Assembly (NCBI GenBank): GCA_944390715.1
Contig: CALXQS010000019.1
Span: 1 to 41,678, forward strand
DNA length: 41,678 bases
Reading direction: 5' to 3'
Source: an uncultured Duodenibacillus sp.
Lineage (GTDB): Bacteria; Pseudomonadota; Gammaproteobacteria; Burkholderiales; Burkholderiaceae_F
The notes below the pieces were generated by a model. The model had not been told where the DNA came from. It worked only from the letters and a program-made list of their open reading frames with translations, and searched no databases. Shown piece after piece: positions 24,649 to 32,650 of this stretch; position 1 is the first letter of the stretch; every line of letters begins with the position of its first letter. The position numbers and the translations under genes are program-made.

Positions 24649-26226
24649 ATGATCAACCGCCGCAATCTGCTTAAAGCCGGCGCTGCCGGTGCGCTTGCAG
24701 CTCCTTTGGCTGCCGCGCAGGCCCGTGAATTTGAAAAAGGCATGCGCTGGGACAAGGAAGCCGACGTCATCGTGGTGGGCTACGGCGGCGCGGGCGCCTG
24801 CGCTGCCATCGAAGCCCATGACGCCGGCGCGTCCGTGCTGATTCTTGAAAAAATGAAGATGGGCGGCGGCAACACGGCCATTTCTTCGGGCGGCTTCATG
24901 GTGCCGCAAAGCGAAAAGGATGCGCTCACCTACCTTACCGCCACCTACGATCTTGCCAATTCTGAAAAAGACCAGAAGCTGCTCGAGACCTTCTGCCGCG
25001 AAGTCATGACGGTCAAGGACTGGATGAAGAGCCTGCGCGAGGGCACTGAACTTTGGGTCTACGGCCACGCGGGCTTCCAGAACCTCAAAGGCTGGGAGAC
25101 GATCGACAAGTGGCGCGTGCGCGGCAAGAAGCGCTCGGGCGACTGCCTCTTTGATCTGTACCGCTACGCCGTTGAAGAAGCGCGCAAGATTCCCGTCATG
25201 CTCGAGACGCCCGTCAAGCAGCTCATCCGCAAGGGCGAAACCGTAATCGGCGTCGTCGCCCAGTCTCAGGGCAAGGAAATCAACATCAAGGCCAAGCGCG
25301 CCGTGATTCTCACCACGGGCGGCTACGAGTTCGATCCGCAGACGCTGCAGAACTTTGCGCAAGGCGAAAAGATTCACGCGCTGGGCAATCCCGGCAACAC
25401 GGGCGACGGCCTGCGCATGGCTCAGTCCATGGGTGCGCGCATGTGGCACATGACGGCCTATTCATGCCCCCTTGGCTGCGAGCTTCCCGGCTGCAAGGCG
25501 GCCATTCAGGTTGCGCCTCTGGCTCCCTCCTTCATCTGGGTCAACAAGGACGGCAAGCGCTTTGCCGACGAGTACTCGGCCGACGGCCACACAAGACTTT
25601 ATGTCGTCAACACGTTCGATCCGATCCGCCACCGCTACCCGAACATTCCCTGCTGGCTCGTCTTCGACCAGAAAGCCTTCAAGCGCGGTCCGCTTGTGTC
25701 CGGCTCTTCGGGCTACTCGATCAACCGCGAAGGCTACAAGTGGTCGCGCGACAACATGCAGGAACTCAAAAACGGCGTCATCGTCAAGTCCGATACGCTC
25801 GAAGGCTTGGCTAAGAAGATCGGCGTTCCTGCTGAAAATCTAGTTGCCACCGTCAAGCGCTGGAATGCAAACATGAAGGCGGGCAAGGACGTCGACTTCA
25901 ACCGTCCCATCCAGAATCCGCACAAGAAGGTCGTGCACATCGAGCAGGCCTCAAAGGGCGCGGTTTCTGCGGCATTGGACGAAAAAGGCCCCTACTACGC
26001 CGTCAAGCTTTATCCGACTCTGCTCAACACGCAGGGCGGACCGAAGAAGGACACGATGGGCCGCGTGCTCACGCCGCACGACGAGCCGATCCCGCACCTT
26101 TACGCAGCCGGCGAACTCGGCTCCATGTGGGGCAACATCTATCAAGGCGCCACGAACAATGCCGAGTGCATCGTCTTCGGACGTCTGGCTGGCCGCAACG
26201 CAGCCAAGGAAAAGGCCTGGAAGTAG
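24649..26226 (+). CDS. Tat-exported FAD reductase (flavocytochrome c flavoprotein subunit)
   Basis: 525 residues from ATG 24649, behind AGGAG; an in-frame ATG at 24634 overlaps that site and is less likely. The twin-arginine signal INRRNLLKAGAAGALAAPLAA is followed by the FAD dinucleotide fold (VIVVGYGGAGACAAIEAHDAG), GGGNTAISSGGFM, and the C-terminal FAD contacts IPHLYAAGELGSMWG...ECIVFGRLAGRNAA. It belongs to the fumarate/urocanate/other organic-acid reductase family. The usual substrate Arg in HGANRLGG is replaced (IYQGATNNAE), so the acceptor is probably not fumarate. Electrons come from the tetraheme cytochrome upstream. The terminal electron acceptor is unknown. Confidence 0.85.
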   Translation: MINRRNLLKAGAAGALAAPLAAAQAREFEKGMRWDKEADVIVVGYGGAGACAAIEAHDAGASVLILEKMKMGGGNTAISSGGFMVPQSEKDALTYLTATYDLANSEKDQKLLETFCREVMTVKDWMKSLREGTELWVYGHAGFQNLKGWETIDKWRVRGKKRSGDCLFDLYRYAVEEARKIPVMLETPVKQLIRKGETVIGVVAQSQGKEINIKAKRAVILTTGGYEFDPQTLQNFAQGEKIHALGNPGNTGDGLRMAQSMGARMWHMTAYSCPLGCELPGCKAAIQVAPLAPSFIWVNKDGKRFADEYSADGHTRLYVVNTFDPIRHRYPNIPCWLVFDQKAFKRGPLVSGSSGYSINREGYKWSRDNMQELKNGVIVKSDTLEGLAKKIGVPAENLVATVKRWNANMKAGKDVDFNRPIQNPHKKVVHIEQASKGAVSAALDEKGPYYAVKLYPTLLNTQGGPKKDTMGRVLTPHDEPIPHLYAAGELGSMWGNIYQGATNNAECIVFGRLAGRNAAKEKAWK

Positions 26227-26276
26227 CCGCTTTGTGATGCGGCGAATTCAGAGAGCCGATAAAGAGCTCTTCTGAT

Positions 26277-26322
26277 CAAGCCCGAGCATGCCTCATTTGC
26301 GAAAGTGAGGCTGGCGGGCTTG
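26277..26322 (+). terminator. Terminator of the cytochrome-flavoprotein operon
   Basis: Two-part stem: CAAGCCCG / CGGGCTTG outside and GCCTCA / TGAGGC inside. It is followed by AACTTTCTTT and lies 50 bases after the flavoprotein stop. Confidence 0.75.
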
Positions 26323-26464
26323 AACTTTCTTTGCAGTCCGTATTCGCTCTGCAAGCGCGGACAAACAGCCTGCAGCGCTCTCATTTTTTGCAAAGCGGCA
26401 AGCTTTCCCTTTTGCTTTTTTGATGAAGGGCGCCCCAGGCGCCTGCCGCTGAGCCTAAAAAGAC

Positions 26465-27178
26465 TCAAGCCTTGTTCGGATAGGTTCTGGCTCCAAAAAT
26501 GGCGCTTCCGACCCGCACCATGGTGCTGCCGGCTTCAACGGCCGCGACCATGTCGGCGCTCATGCCCATGGACAAAACGTCAAGCCCGTAGCGGGGAGCA
26601 AGCTCGTCAAAGAGCTTTTTCATCGCCCTCAAAGGCTTCATCTGCTCTTCTTTGCTCGCCGCCGGCGCAGGGATGGTCATCAGTCCGCGCAGACGCAGGC
26701 GAGGAAGCTTTTTGACCTCTGCGATGAGCTCTTCAAGCGCAGCGGGAGCCACCCCGCTTTTGGTGTCTTCGGCATCAATGTTGACTTCGATGAGAACATT
26801 GAGCGGCGCCAAGCCCTCAGGCCGCTGGTCATTCAAGCGCTGCGCGATTTTGAGCCTGTCGATGGAATCGACCCAGTCGAAGTGCTCGGCCACCATGCGG
26901 GTCTTGTTGGCCTGCAGCGGACCGATGAAGTGCCACTGCAGCGCAAGCTCGGGGTGCGAAGCCTTGAGCGCCTCAATCTTTGCGCAGCCTTCCTGCGCAT
27001 AGTTTTCTCCAAACACGCGCTGACCTGCGGCGGCGGCAGCCTCAACCGCTTCAGCAGGAAAGGTTTTGCTCACGGCCATCAGAACGACCTCGCGCCCTGC
27101 CCTGCGGCAGGCTTCCTGAAGCCTGCTCTGCACATCAAGCAGACGCGGCGCAATCTGCGAAAAATTCTCTTCACTCAT
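26465..27178 (-). CDS. yggS: PLP homeostasis protein YggS/PROSC
   Basis: 237 residues from ATG 27178; an ATG at 27193 is a near alternative and neither has a strong Shine-Dalgarno. It is a TIM-barrel protein with the pyridoxal-phosphate lysine in LMAVSKTFPAEAV, then FGENYAQEG, WHFIGPLQANKT, VDSIDRLKIA, and the phosphate-binding end LSMGMSADMVAAVEAGSTMVRVGSAIFG. It is not an enzyme but buffers PLP supply and amino-acid pools. Transcribed alone, opposite to its neighbours. Confidence 0.94.
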   Translation of the reverse strand: MSEENFSQIAPRLLDVQSRLQEACRRAGREVVLMAVSKTFPAEAVEAAAAAGQRVFGENYAQEGCAKIEALKASHPELALQWHFIGPLQANKTRMVAEHFDWVDSIDRLKIAQRLNDQRPEGLAPLNVLIEVNIDAEDTKSGVAPAALEELIAEVKKLPRLRLRGLMTIPAPAASKEEQMKPLRAMKKLFDELAPRYGLDVLSMGMSADMVAAVEAGSTMVRVGSAIFGARTYPNKA

Positions 27179-27329
27179 CGCTGTTTCTTTCATCCGTTGA
27201 AATCTGCGCGGCTCGATTCCAAGCCGCATGACGCTTGAGCGCAATATAGCGCAGGTTCGGCGGCGCAAACTTCTGCTTGAGCGCAAAAATGCGCACGACA
27301 AGCCCGCTGGACCGACAGCGCCTTGTTTT

Positions 27330-27346
27330 TGGCATGATTTTTGCTT
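27330..27346 (+). promoter_or_regulatory. Sigma-54-type promoter
   Basis: TGGCATGATTTTTGCTT shows GG and GC separated by ten bases, matching TGGCAC-N5-TTGCW with one change. It points at the hydrogenase accessory operon, about 520 bases upstream of its first gene. Hydrogenase operons in Cupriavidus and rhizobia are RpoN-dependent, which supports the call. Confidence 0.6.
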
Positions 27347-27491
27347 GCACCCCCGTTTTTTTTCCACAAACTCACTCAAGGACCTGAGCTTTCATTTTTC
27401 GCGCAAACGCTTTGCCGCGTCCTGCGCGGGTCTTCAAAAGACGGCCGCTTTGTCAAGCCCGTCATCGTTTTGTAAAAAATTAATTATTTAA

Positions 27492-27504
27492 AATCAATGA
27501 CTTG
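27492..27504 (+). promoter_or_regulatory. IHF-like binding site
   Basis: AATCAATGACTTG fits the WATCAANNNNTTR consensus exactly and is preceded by an AT-rich tract, as is usual for IHF. It lies downstream, not upstream, of the sigma-54 site, so its role there is unclear. Confidence 0.4.
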
Positions 27505-27540
27505 CACCGACACTCAAGGCTTTTCAACGGACTCGAAAGT

Positions 27541-27664
27541 TATTCACGTAATCTGTGAATAGACGTGGAGAGCACCTAAAAAGTCATGAAAAATCAGTGA
27601 CTTCTTTTCGTGCCTATTTTTTAGGCACGCCGCGCGGTGGATCAATCTTTATTAATCTTTGATC
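27541..27664. repeat. Cluster of four stem-loops in the leader
   Basis: In order: TATTCAC/GTGAATA (27541-27561), AAGTCA/TGACTT (27581-27603), GTGCCTA/TAGGCAC with a T5 loop (27610-27628), and GATCAA/TTGATC (27640-27664). They lie close together in an otherwise AT-rich non-coding stretch and may form a structured leader or small RNA. Confidence 0.45.
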
Positions 27665-27870
27665 TATTAGGAATTACCCTTGTTTTGTCTGCTTTGACGA
27701 TGTCTGCCGACCAATCTCGAAGGACTAATACAACGGAGTTAGAAGCAGGCTCCACCGTTTTCCTTCCTTTGACTTATTTACGAAGCGATCTCTGAAGCGG
27801 CAGAATCCAACTGTTGGCCGGGCGCTCTTTGAACCTGCCGCCCAAGCCGCATTGCAAAGGTAGTTTTCTA

Positions 27871-28332
27871 ATGGGCAAAACAAAACTCAACGCCGTTACG
27901 GCAGAACTCGTCAAAGTCGATCCGGACAAGCACCCGCTTTTCGTCAAGCTCTGGAACGAGAGCGGCATGACGCGCATCAACCAGGACAACTTTGAAGCCT
28001 TCAGGCAGACCCCTGGGCTTGCCTTGGCCTGTCTGGTGGATGATCCCGTCATGTTCAAGGAAACCTTCGACATGGTCGTCATCGGTCCGGAGCTCGTGCG
28101 CATGTTTGACGGCACGCTCTCGGCAGCGGGCTTTTCCGATCCGCGCGAGGGACGAGCCATTGCCTCAAGTCTGGGCATACACCGGCTGCCTGCGGTGGCC
28201 GTCTTTCGCTTCGGCGAACTCATGGGCGCCATCGAAGGACTCAAGACGTGGGCCGAGTACGAAAAGGAGCTCGTCAAAATTCTCATGAGCCCCGTCATGC
28301 CCAAAAAGACGATTTCCATTGCTTCGGCCTGA
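27871..28332 (+). CDS. Hydrogenase maturation protein HyaE/HupG/HoxO-like
   Basis: 153 residues from ATG 27871. It is a thioredoxin-fold protein without a CxxC motif, as usual for HyaE/HoxO, which chaperones the Tat-signal-bearing small subunit of membrane-bound [NiFe] hydrogenases. The middle reads DMVVIGPELVRMFDG and the end has the thioredoxin-like RLPAVAVFRFGELMGAIEGL. It opens the accessory operon. Its client small subunit is not encoded in this window. Confidence 0.75.
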   Translation: MGKTKLNAVTAELVKVDPDKHPLFVKLWNESGMTRINQDNFEAFRQTPGLALACLVDDPVMFKETFDMVVIGPELVRMFDGTLSAAGFSDPREGRAIASSLGIHRLPAVAVFRFGELMGAIEGLKTWAEYEKELVKILMSPVMPKKTISIASA

Positions 28333-28415
28333 AAAAGAACCTTTTTTGCGTCTTTTGCAGCCGGCAAAGCCCGGCATCATCAGCATCAAAGAAGATTTTG
28401 CAAGGAGACACGCTC

Positions 28416-29219
28416 GTGCAGCTTCAACACAAAACCCGTCTTTCCAATTGGACCGGCCCCGATCTTGACCGTCACGCCGAGCGGCGCGCCGCCGAACGCA
28501 CCATGGAGCTTTTAAAGGAGCTCGACGCGGCCTACAGCAATGCCATCGAGACGGGCGAGCCCCTGCACTGGATCTACGACACGGCCAATCTTGGCGAAGA
28601 CACCTGCCGCTTTCTGTTCAACTCGCTCGGAACGGGCGAAGTGCGCATCACGCTCTACGACGGCGAGGCCGTCGCTACCGAAACCGACATTCCCGGATTG
28701 TGGCGGCTCAAAATCGGCCAACAGGAAAGCCTCGTTGCGGCGCTCCTGCCGCTGTGCGTGCAAAAGGCGCTGGAGTACGGGCGCGAGACGCTCGACGTTC
28801 CCGAAGACAAGCCCGAAGGACTGTTTGCCTCCGAACCGCTTCTGCAGGAAGTCATCGACGTGCTGGGCAAGACCGACATCTCCGAAATCAAGACTTCCGT
28901 CCCCTATCAGATCGACATGGTGCGCCAGCCGCTGACGCCGGCCGACAAGACGTTTCTGCTGTCGGTGATCGGCCGAGGTCCCATCGCGGTGCAGCTCTTG
29001 GGCTTTGCCGACAGCCGCATCTACTCGACCAAGGTCAAGGGCCTGTGGCGCAGCGTCATCATCAACAATGCCGGCAAGTCGCTTTTGGACAGCCTCGTCA
29101 TTGCCCGCATTCCGCCCGAAGTGCCGGCCGCCCCCGAGGATCTGCCCGATGCGCTTGCCAAAATCCGCTCGGTCTACGACTGGATTGAGAGCGACCTCGC
29201 ACGCGGGGCGCTGGGCTAA
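28416..29219 (+). CDS. Hydrogenase maturation protein HyaF/HupH/HoxQ-like
   Basis: 267 residues from a GTG at 28416 preceded by AAGGAGA; the open frame extends upstream without such a site. Family features: the ILYDTANLGEDTCRFLFN-like segment (here WIYDTANLGEDTCRFLFNS), IPGLWRLKI, the repeated HupH domain ending with IEVTRIPPEV-like IARIPPEVPAAPEDL, and a final DWIESDL. HyaF/HoxQ works with HyaE/HoxO on small-subunit maturation, and can help protect iron-sulphur assembly in oxygen. Confidence 0.85.
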   Translation: MQLQHKTRLSNWTGPDLDRHAERRAAERTMELLKELDAAYSNAIETGEPLHWIYDTANLGEDTCRFLFNSLGTGEVRITLYDGEAVATETDIPGLWRLKIGQQESLVAALLPLCVQKALEYGRETLDVPEDKPEGLFASEPLLQEVIDVLGKTDISEIKTSVPYQIDMVRQPLTPADKTFLLSVIGRGPIAVQLLGFADSRIYSTKVKGLWRSVIINNAGKSLLDSLVIARIPPEVPAAPEDLPDALAKIRSVYDWIESDLARGALG

Positions 29220-29240
29220 GCGTGCCGTCAAGGAGCTCTC

Positions 29241-29489
29241 ATGACTGAATTTGCCAAAGCCGATGAAATCTTTCGCAGGCTTGATGCCGAGCGCAAGGCT
29301 CGCATTCACGACGACACGAGCATGCAGTGCAAGGTCTGCTGGTACGTCTACAACCCGCAGGAAGGCTGCCCGGAGAACCAGACGCCGCCAGGCACCCCGT
29401 TTCTGGAACTGCCCGAGTGGTGGACGTGTCCGGGCTGCGGCAGCGACAAAAATGCCTTCCTGCCCTGCGAAGACGACGAGGAGAGTTGA
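29241..29489 (+). CDS. Rubredoxin, HupI/HoxR type
   Basis: 82 residues with two Cys pairs forming the iron site: CKVCWYVYNP near residues 30-39 and CPGCGSDKNAFLP near 62-74, with the hydrophobic FLELPEWW before the second pair. The N- and C-terminal extensions and position after hupH identify the hydrogenase-linked rubredoxin. It probably supplies electrons during iron-sulphur cluster assembly of an oxygen-tolerant hydrogenase. The start of the next gene abuts its stop codon (TGAATG). Confidence 0.88.
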   Translation: MTEFAKADEIFRRLDAERKARIHDDTSMQCKVCWYVYNPQEGCPENQTPPGTPFLELPEWWTCPGCGSDKNAFLPCEDDEES

Positions 29490-30236
29490 ATGGCTCAGGA
29501 AAACCAACGCAAGCCTCCCGTGACGGAAGCGCCCGTTTCGCTCATCAGCCGCCCCAAGGCTTTTGACCGCGACAAGGCCGCGCGCGCCTACGAAAAGGAG
29601 CATCCTGAGTTTGCCCAGCTGCGCATGAAGGCAATGCGCGCTCGTCATGCCGGCACGCATCTGAGAGTGTTTGCAAACGACCCCTCTCAGTTTTTCGTCA
29701 ACGGCATGAACGAGATTCTCGCCACGCGCATGCAGGGGCTGCCGATCGTCAACCCCAAGCTCGCCGTGCGCGCGCGCCCCTTTGTGAAGACGGCGCTTGA
29801 AAACGGCGCGCCGGTCTGGTTCGGCGTCATCGTCACGCCCTGGTCGGTGCAGGGCATTTTGGCTCCGGCCCAGCGCGAAGGCTGGAAGTTCGTGCCGGCC
29901 GGCGCCGTAGATGATGTAGAGTTGGAGGGAGGAGTTTTTCGCTTCATGTCGTGCGCGGACTCCACCCTTGGGCACTATCGGATGTGCTCTCTTAAAAGTC
30001 CGGTGTTTGACTTTGCCGATCAGGCCACGGCCGATGCCTTTGCCGATGCCTGTCTTGAGCTGATGCTCGGCCGCAGAGAGCTTCCCGAGGAGCCCGAAGA
30101 AGAGCCCGCGCCGCTTGCAGCCGCCCCTTCCGAGACCAGTGAAGAGGCCGAAGAAAAACCCGTTTTGACCCGGCGCGGCCTGCTCAAGCGCTGGAGTACC
30201 GGTGCACAACCTTCTGCCATGGAGAAAATGTCATGA
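29490..30236 (+). CDS. [NiFe]-hydrogenase assembly chaperone HybE/HupJ/HoxT-like
   Basis: 248 residues. The core (about 45-190) carries the HybE signatures MQGLPIVNPKLAVRARPF, the FGVIVTPWSVQGILAP strand and the small-molecule-like fold around GVFRFMSC. A Glu/Pro/Ala-rich acidic linker (about 195-225) and a basic tail follow. HybE-type chaperones bind the Tat signal of the hydrogenase small subunit and proof-read it. The stop overlaps the next gene's start by four bases. Confidence 0.82.
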   Translation: MAQENQRKPPVTEAPVSLISRPKAFDRDKAARAYEKEHPEFAQLRMKAMRARHAGTHLRVFANDPSQFFVNGMNEILATRMQGLPIVNPKLAVRARPFVKTALENGAPVWFGVIVTPWSVQGILAPAQREGWKFVPAGAVDDVELEGGVFRFMSCADSTLGHYRMCSLKSPVFDFADQATADAFADACLELMLGRRELPEEPEEEPAPLAAAPSETSEEAEEKPVLTRRGLLKRWSTGAQPSAMEKMS

Positions 30237-31360
30237 GTTTCACCGAAGGCTCAGTCATTATTGATGTCGATGCCTCCACGCCCGGCCTTACGCGCGTGCG
30301 CACGCGCTCGACGCGCGGCGGAGAAATTGCTCAGGCAATGGCCGGCCAGCGCATTGACTCGCCGCTGCCCCTGACGCTCATCTCTACGCTCTACGCCTTG
30401 TGCCCGCAGGCCCATCTCGGCGCCTACAAGAGCGCCTTGGCAGCCGCCTGCGAACAGCGCGACGACAATGCGGGCGCCGACCGGCGCATCGTCTACGAAC
30501 TCATGGGCGAGCATCTGCGCTTTCTCGCCTTTGACGCGCCCAACACCGTGGGCATCGCCTCGGACCCCGAAGTCAAGAAGCTCGGCGCCTTGAGAGCGCT
30601 CTTAAGCCGCGAGTTCTCCAAACCCGATCCTGACTACGATTCGCTCGACAAAGCGCTCGAACCCCTGATCGAATATTTCGTCACGGGCTGCCCGATCGAA
30701 AGATTTCATGCGCTCAATTCGCTTCCGGACTTTGAGGCCTGGATGCTGCGCGGAAAAACCGCTGCCGCGCGCCTTTATGCGCAGCTCTGGGAAAACGTTC
30801 CCTGCCGCCGCCAGACGCCCGTGCCGATGCTCTCGCCCGCGCTGAGCCTCACGGAAATCAACAGCTGGTTTGCTCAGGGCATCTCCTCGAATGCGCCGGC
30901 CGTCAACGGCCGCGCTTATCAAACAAGCGCTCTGGCGCGCCACGAAGAGCATGCGCTGCTTGCCGAAATCTGCGAGCAGTACAGCTGCGGCGTGCGCACG
31001 CAGTTCACCGCGCGCTTGATCGACCTCATGCAGTACTGGCTTGAAAGAAGACTGCCGCAGAACGTTCTGCGCGCGGCTTCGTCTGAAAAAGGCGTGGGAC
31101 TGTCCATCGTGCAGTGCGCGCGCGGCACGCTCATCACCCGCGTGGAAACATCTGACGCAACGCTTGACCGCGTGCAGATCGTCGCGCCCACGGAGTGGAA
31201 TTTCGCTCCGGGCAGCGCCGCGCAGGCCGTGCTCGAATCGATCGACTTTCAGAGCCAATCGCAGTACCGCGCAGATGCCTCCTGGGTCATTGCCGCGGTC
31301 GACCCCTGCGTGCCCTACCAGATTCGCTTTGCTGCGGCCAAAACGCCCGCGCAGAGCTAA
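30233..31360 (+). CDS. Hydrogenase expression protein HupK/HoxV-like
   Basis: 375 residues. HupK/HoxV proteins are relatives of the hydrogenase large subunit that act as scaffolds for building the NiFe(CN)2CO centre. The conserved LISTLYALCPQAH segment (about residues 48-60) corresponds to the cysteine-containing metal-site region, and the N-terminal VRTRSTRGGEIAQAM looks like the start of a large subunit. The C-terminal TEWNFAPGSAAQAV resembles the large-subunit PTxWN motif. Position between hoxT and hypA matches Cupriavidus hoxV. Confidence 0.82.
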   Translation: MSFTEGSVIIDVDASTPGLTRVRTRSTRGGEIAQAMAGQRIDSPLPLTLISTLYALCPQAHLGAYKSALAAACEQRDDNAGADRRIVYELMGEHLRFLAFDAPNTVGIASDPEVKKLGALRALLSREFSKPDPDYDSLDKALEPLIEYFVTGCPIERFHALNSLPDFEAWMLRGKTAAARLYAQLWENVPCRRQTPVPMLSPALSLTEINSWFAQGISSNAPAVNGRAYQTSALARHEEHALLAEICEQYSCGVRTQFTARLIDLMQYWLERRLPQNVLRAASSEKGVGLSIVQCARGTLITRVETSDATLDRVQIVAPTEWNFAPGSAAQAVLESIDFQSQSQYRADASWVIAAVDPCVPYQIRFAAAKTPAQS

Positions 31361-31381
31361 ACATTGGAAGTCCAACTGCCT

Positions 31382-31744
31382 ATGCATGAAGTATCCATTG
31401 CCGAAGGCATCGCCTCAGCTGTCGAAAGCACCGTCGCGCCCGGCACGCCCGTCTTGAGCGTGCGCGTTGCCGTGGGCGAACTTGCCGGCGTCGACATCGA
31501 CGCGCTTTTGTTTGCCTGGCAGTCCGTGCGCAAAGGCACTTCTATGGACAAGGCACCTCTTGTCGTCGAGCGGCCCGAAGGACGCGCCTGGTGCATGCAC
31601 TGCGGCAAGGACGTCGCGCTGCACCGGCACGGAGATCCGTGTCCGGAGTGCGGAGGCTACCAGCTGCTCGCCACGCAGGGCCACGAGCTCAAGGTTCTCG
31701 ACATTGAGATTCCGGCCGAAGATGAATCTCAGCCGCAAAGCTGA
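31382..31744 (+). CDS. hypA: Hydrogenase nickel incorporation protein HypA
   Basis: 120 residues from ATG 31382, giving the required N-terminus MHEVSIAEGI, in which His2 and the amino terminus bind nickel. Two Cys pairs form the structural zinc site: CMHCGK and CPECGG. HypA delivers nickel to the large subunit with HypB. An upstream TTG at 31364 would bury His2 and is rejected. Confidence 0.95.
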   Translation: MHEVSIAEGIASAVESTVAPGTPVLSVRVAVGELAGVDIDALLFAWQSVRKGTSMDKAPLVVERPEGRAWCMHCGKDVALHRHGDPCPECGGYQLLATQGHELKVLDIEIPAEDESQPQS

Positions 31745-31817
31745 TGAACTTCAGGAGCATTCTCGGCGCTCGGCATCGAAACCTTTCTTTTGAAAAAATT
31801 TTTGGGAGATAAAGACC

Positions 31818-32639
31818 ATGTGCACCACCTGCGGCTGCGGAGATCCGCACAGCCACACCCATGTTGATGAAAACGGCAACATCGTCACCCACACCCACAG
31901 CCATGATCATGAAGGACATCATCATCACCTCGATCATGATCATGAGCATCACCACCATCATCACGATGCGGCCGCCACGAGAACCATTGCGGTCGAAACC
32001 GACATCCTTGCCAGAAACAATGAGATAGCGCTGGTCAACCGCGCCTTTTTTGCCGCCAACAAAATCCTTGCGCTCAACTTCGTGAGCTCTCCGGGCTCGG
32101 GCAAGACCGAGCTGCTGTGCGCAACCGTGCGCGCCAAGCCCGACAACTCCCCCGAGATTGTCGTCATTGAAGGCGATCAGCAGACCGACAACGATGCCAA
32201 CCGCATTCGCGAGACGGGCGCCAAGGCCGTTCAGATCAACACCGGCAAGGGGTGCCACCTCGATGCCGAGCAGGTCAAGCTCGCCCTGCAGCAGGCCAAG
32301 CCCGCAGCCTCAAGCCTTGTTTTCATCGAAAACGTCGGCAACCTCGTGTGCCCGGCCGAGTTTGATCTCGGCGAAGCGCACAAGGTGGTGGTCATTTCCG
32401 TCACCGAAGGCGACGACAAGCCTCTTAAATATCCCGACATGTTTGCCGCGGCCGATCTGATGATCATCAACAAGGTCGACCTCGCGCCCTACGTCAAGTT
32501 CGACCTCGACAAGTGCGAGGAAAATGCCCGCCGCGTCAATCCCTCGATTCGCTCGATCCGCATGTCGGCAACCACCGGCGAAGGCATCTCGAAGTGGTGG
32601 GCTTGGCTCACGGCCAATCACGTCATCGCGCAGATCTGA
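31818..32639 (+). CDS. hypB: Hydrogenase nickel GTPase HypB, His-rich form
   Basis: 273 residues. The N-terminus carries the high-affinity nickel motif [10 protein letters not shown], followed by a His-rich stretch (about residues 11-50, with runs of three to six His and many Asp/Glu) that stores nickel. The SIMIBI GTPase domain follows: P-loop [21 protein letters not shown], the metal-binding region [18 protein letters not shown], and NKVDL. It hydrolyses GTP to drive nickel transfer with HypA. Confidence 0.96.
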   Translation: MCTTCGCGDPHSHTHVDENGNIVTHTHSHDHEGHHHHLDHDHEHHHHHHDAAATRTIAVETDILARNNEIALVNRAFFAANKILALNFVSSPGSGKTELLCATVRAKPDNSPEIVVIEGDQQTDNDANRIRETGAKAVQINTGKGCHLDAEQVKLALQQAKPAASSLVFIENVGNLVCPAEFDLGEAHKVVVISVTEGDDKPLKYPDMFAAADLMIINKVDLAPYVKFDLDKCEENARRVNPSIRSIRMSATTGEGISKWWAWLTANHVIAQI

Positions 32640-32650
32640 AAAAAGCTTCC

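Larger units (their letters stand above)
27179..27870. other. Long non-coding region above the hydrogenase accessory operon
   Basis: About 690 bases with no credible gene on either strand. It contains a sigma-54-like promoter, an IHF-like site, an AT-rich block (27470-27500) and four consecutive stem-loops (27541-27664). This is where hydrogenase structural genes would normally sit. Confidence 0.6.

Noticed and set aside
27214..27379. Longer N-terminus for yggS
   Set aside because: The extra residues are Cys/Arg-rich, not family-like, and include the region of the opposite-strand sigma-54 promoter.
28512..30209. 565-codon minus-strand ORF
   Set aside because: It lies opposite hupH, rubredoxin and hybE genes with clear motifs and has low-complexity Arg/Gly/His content.
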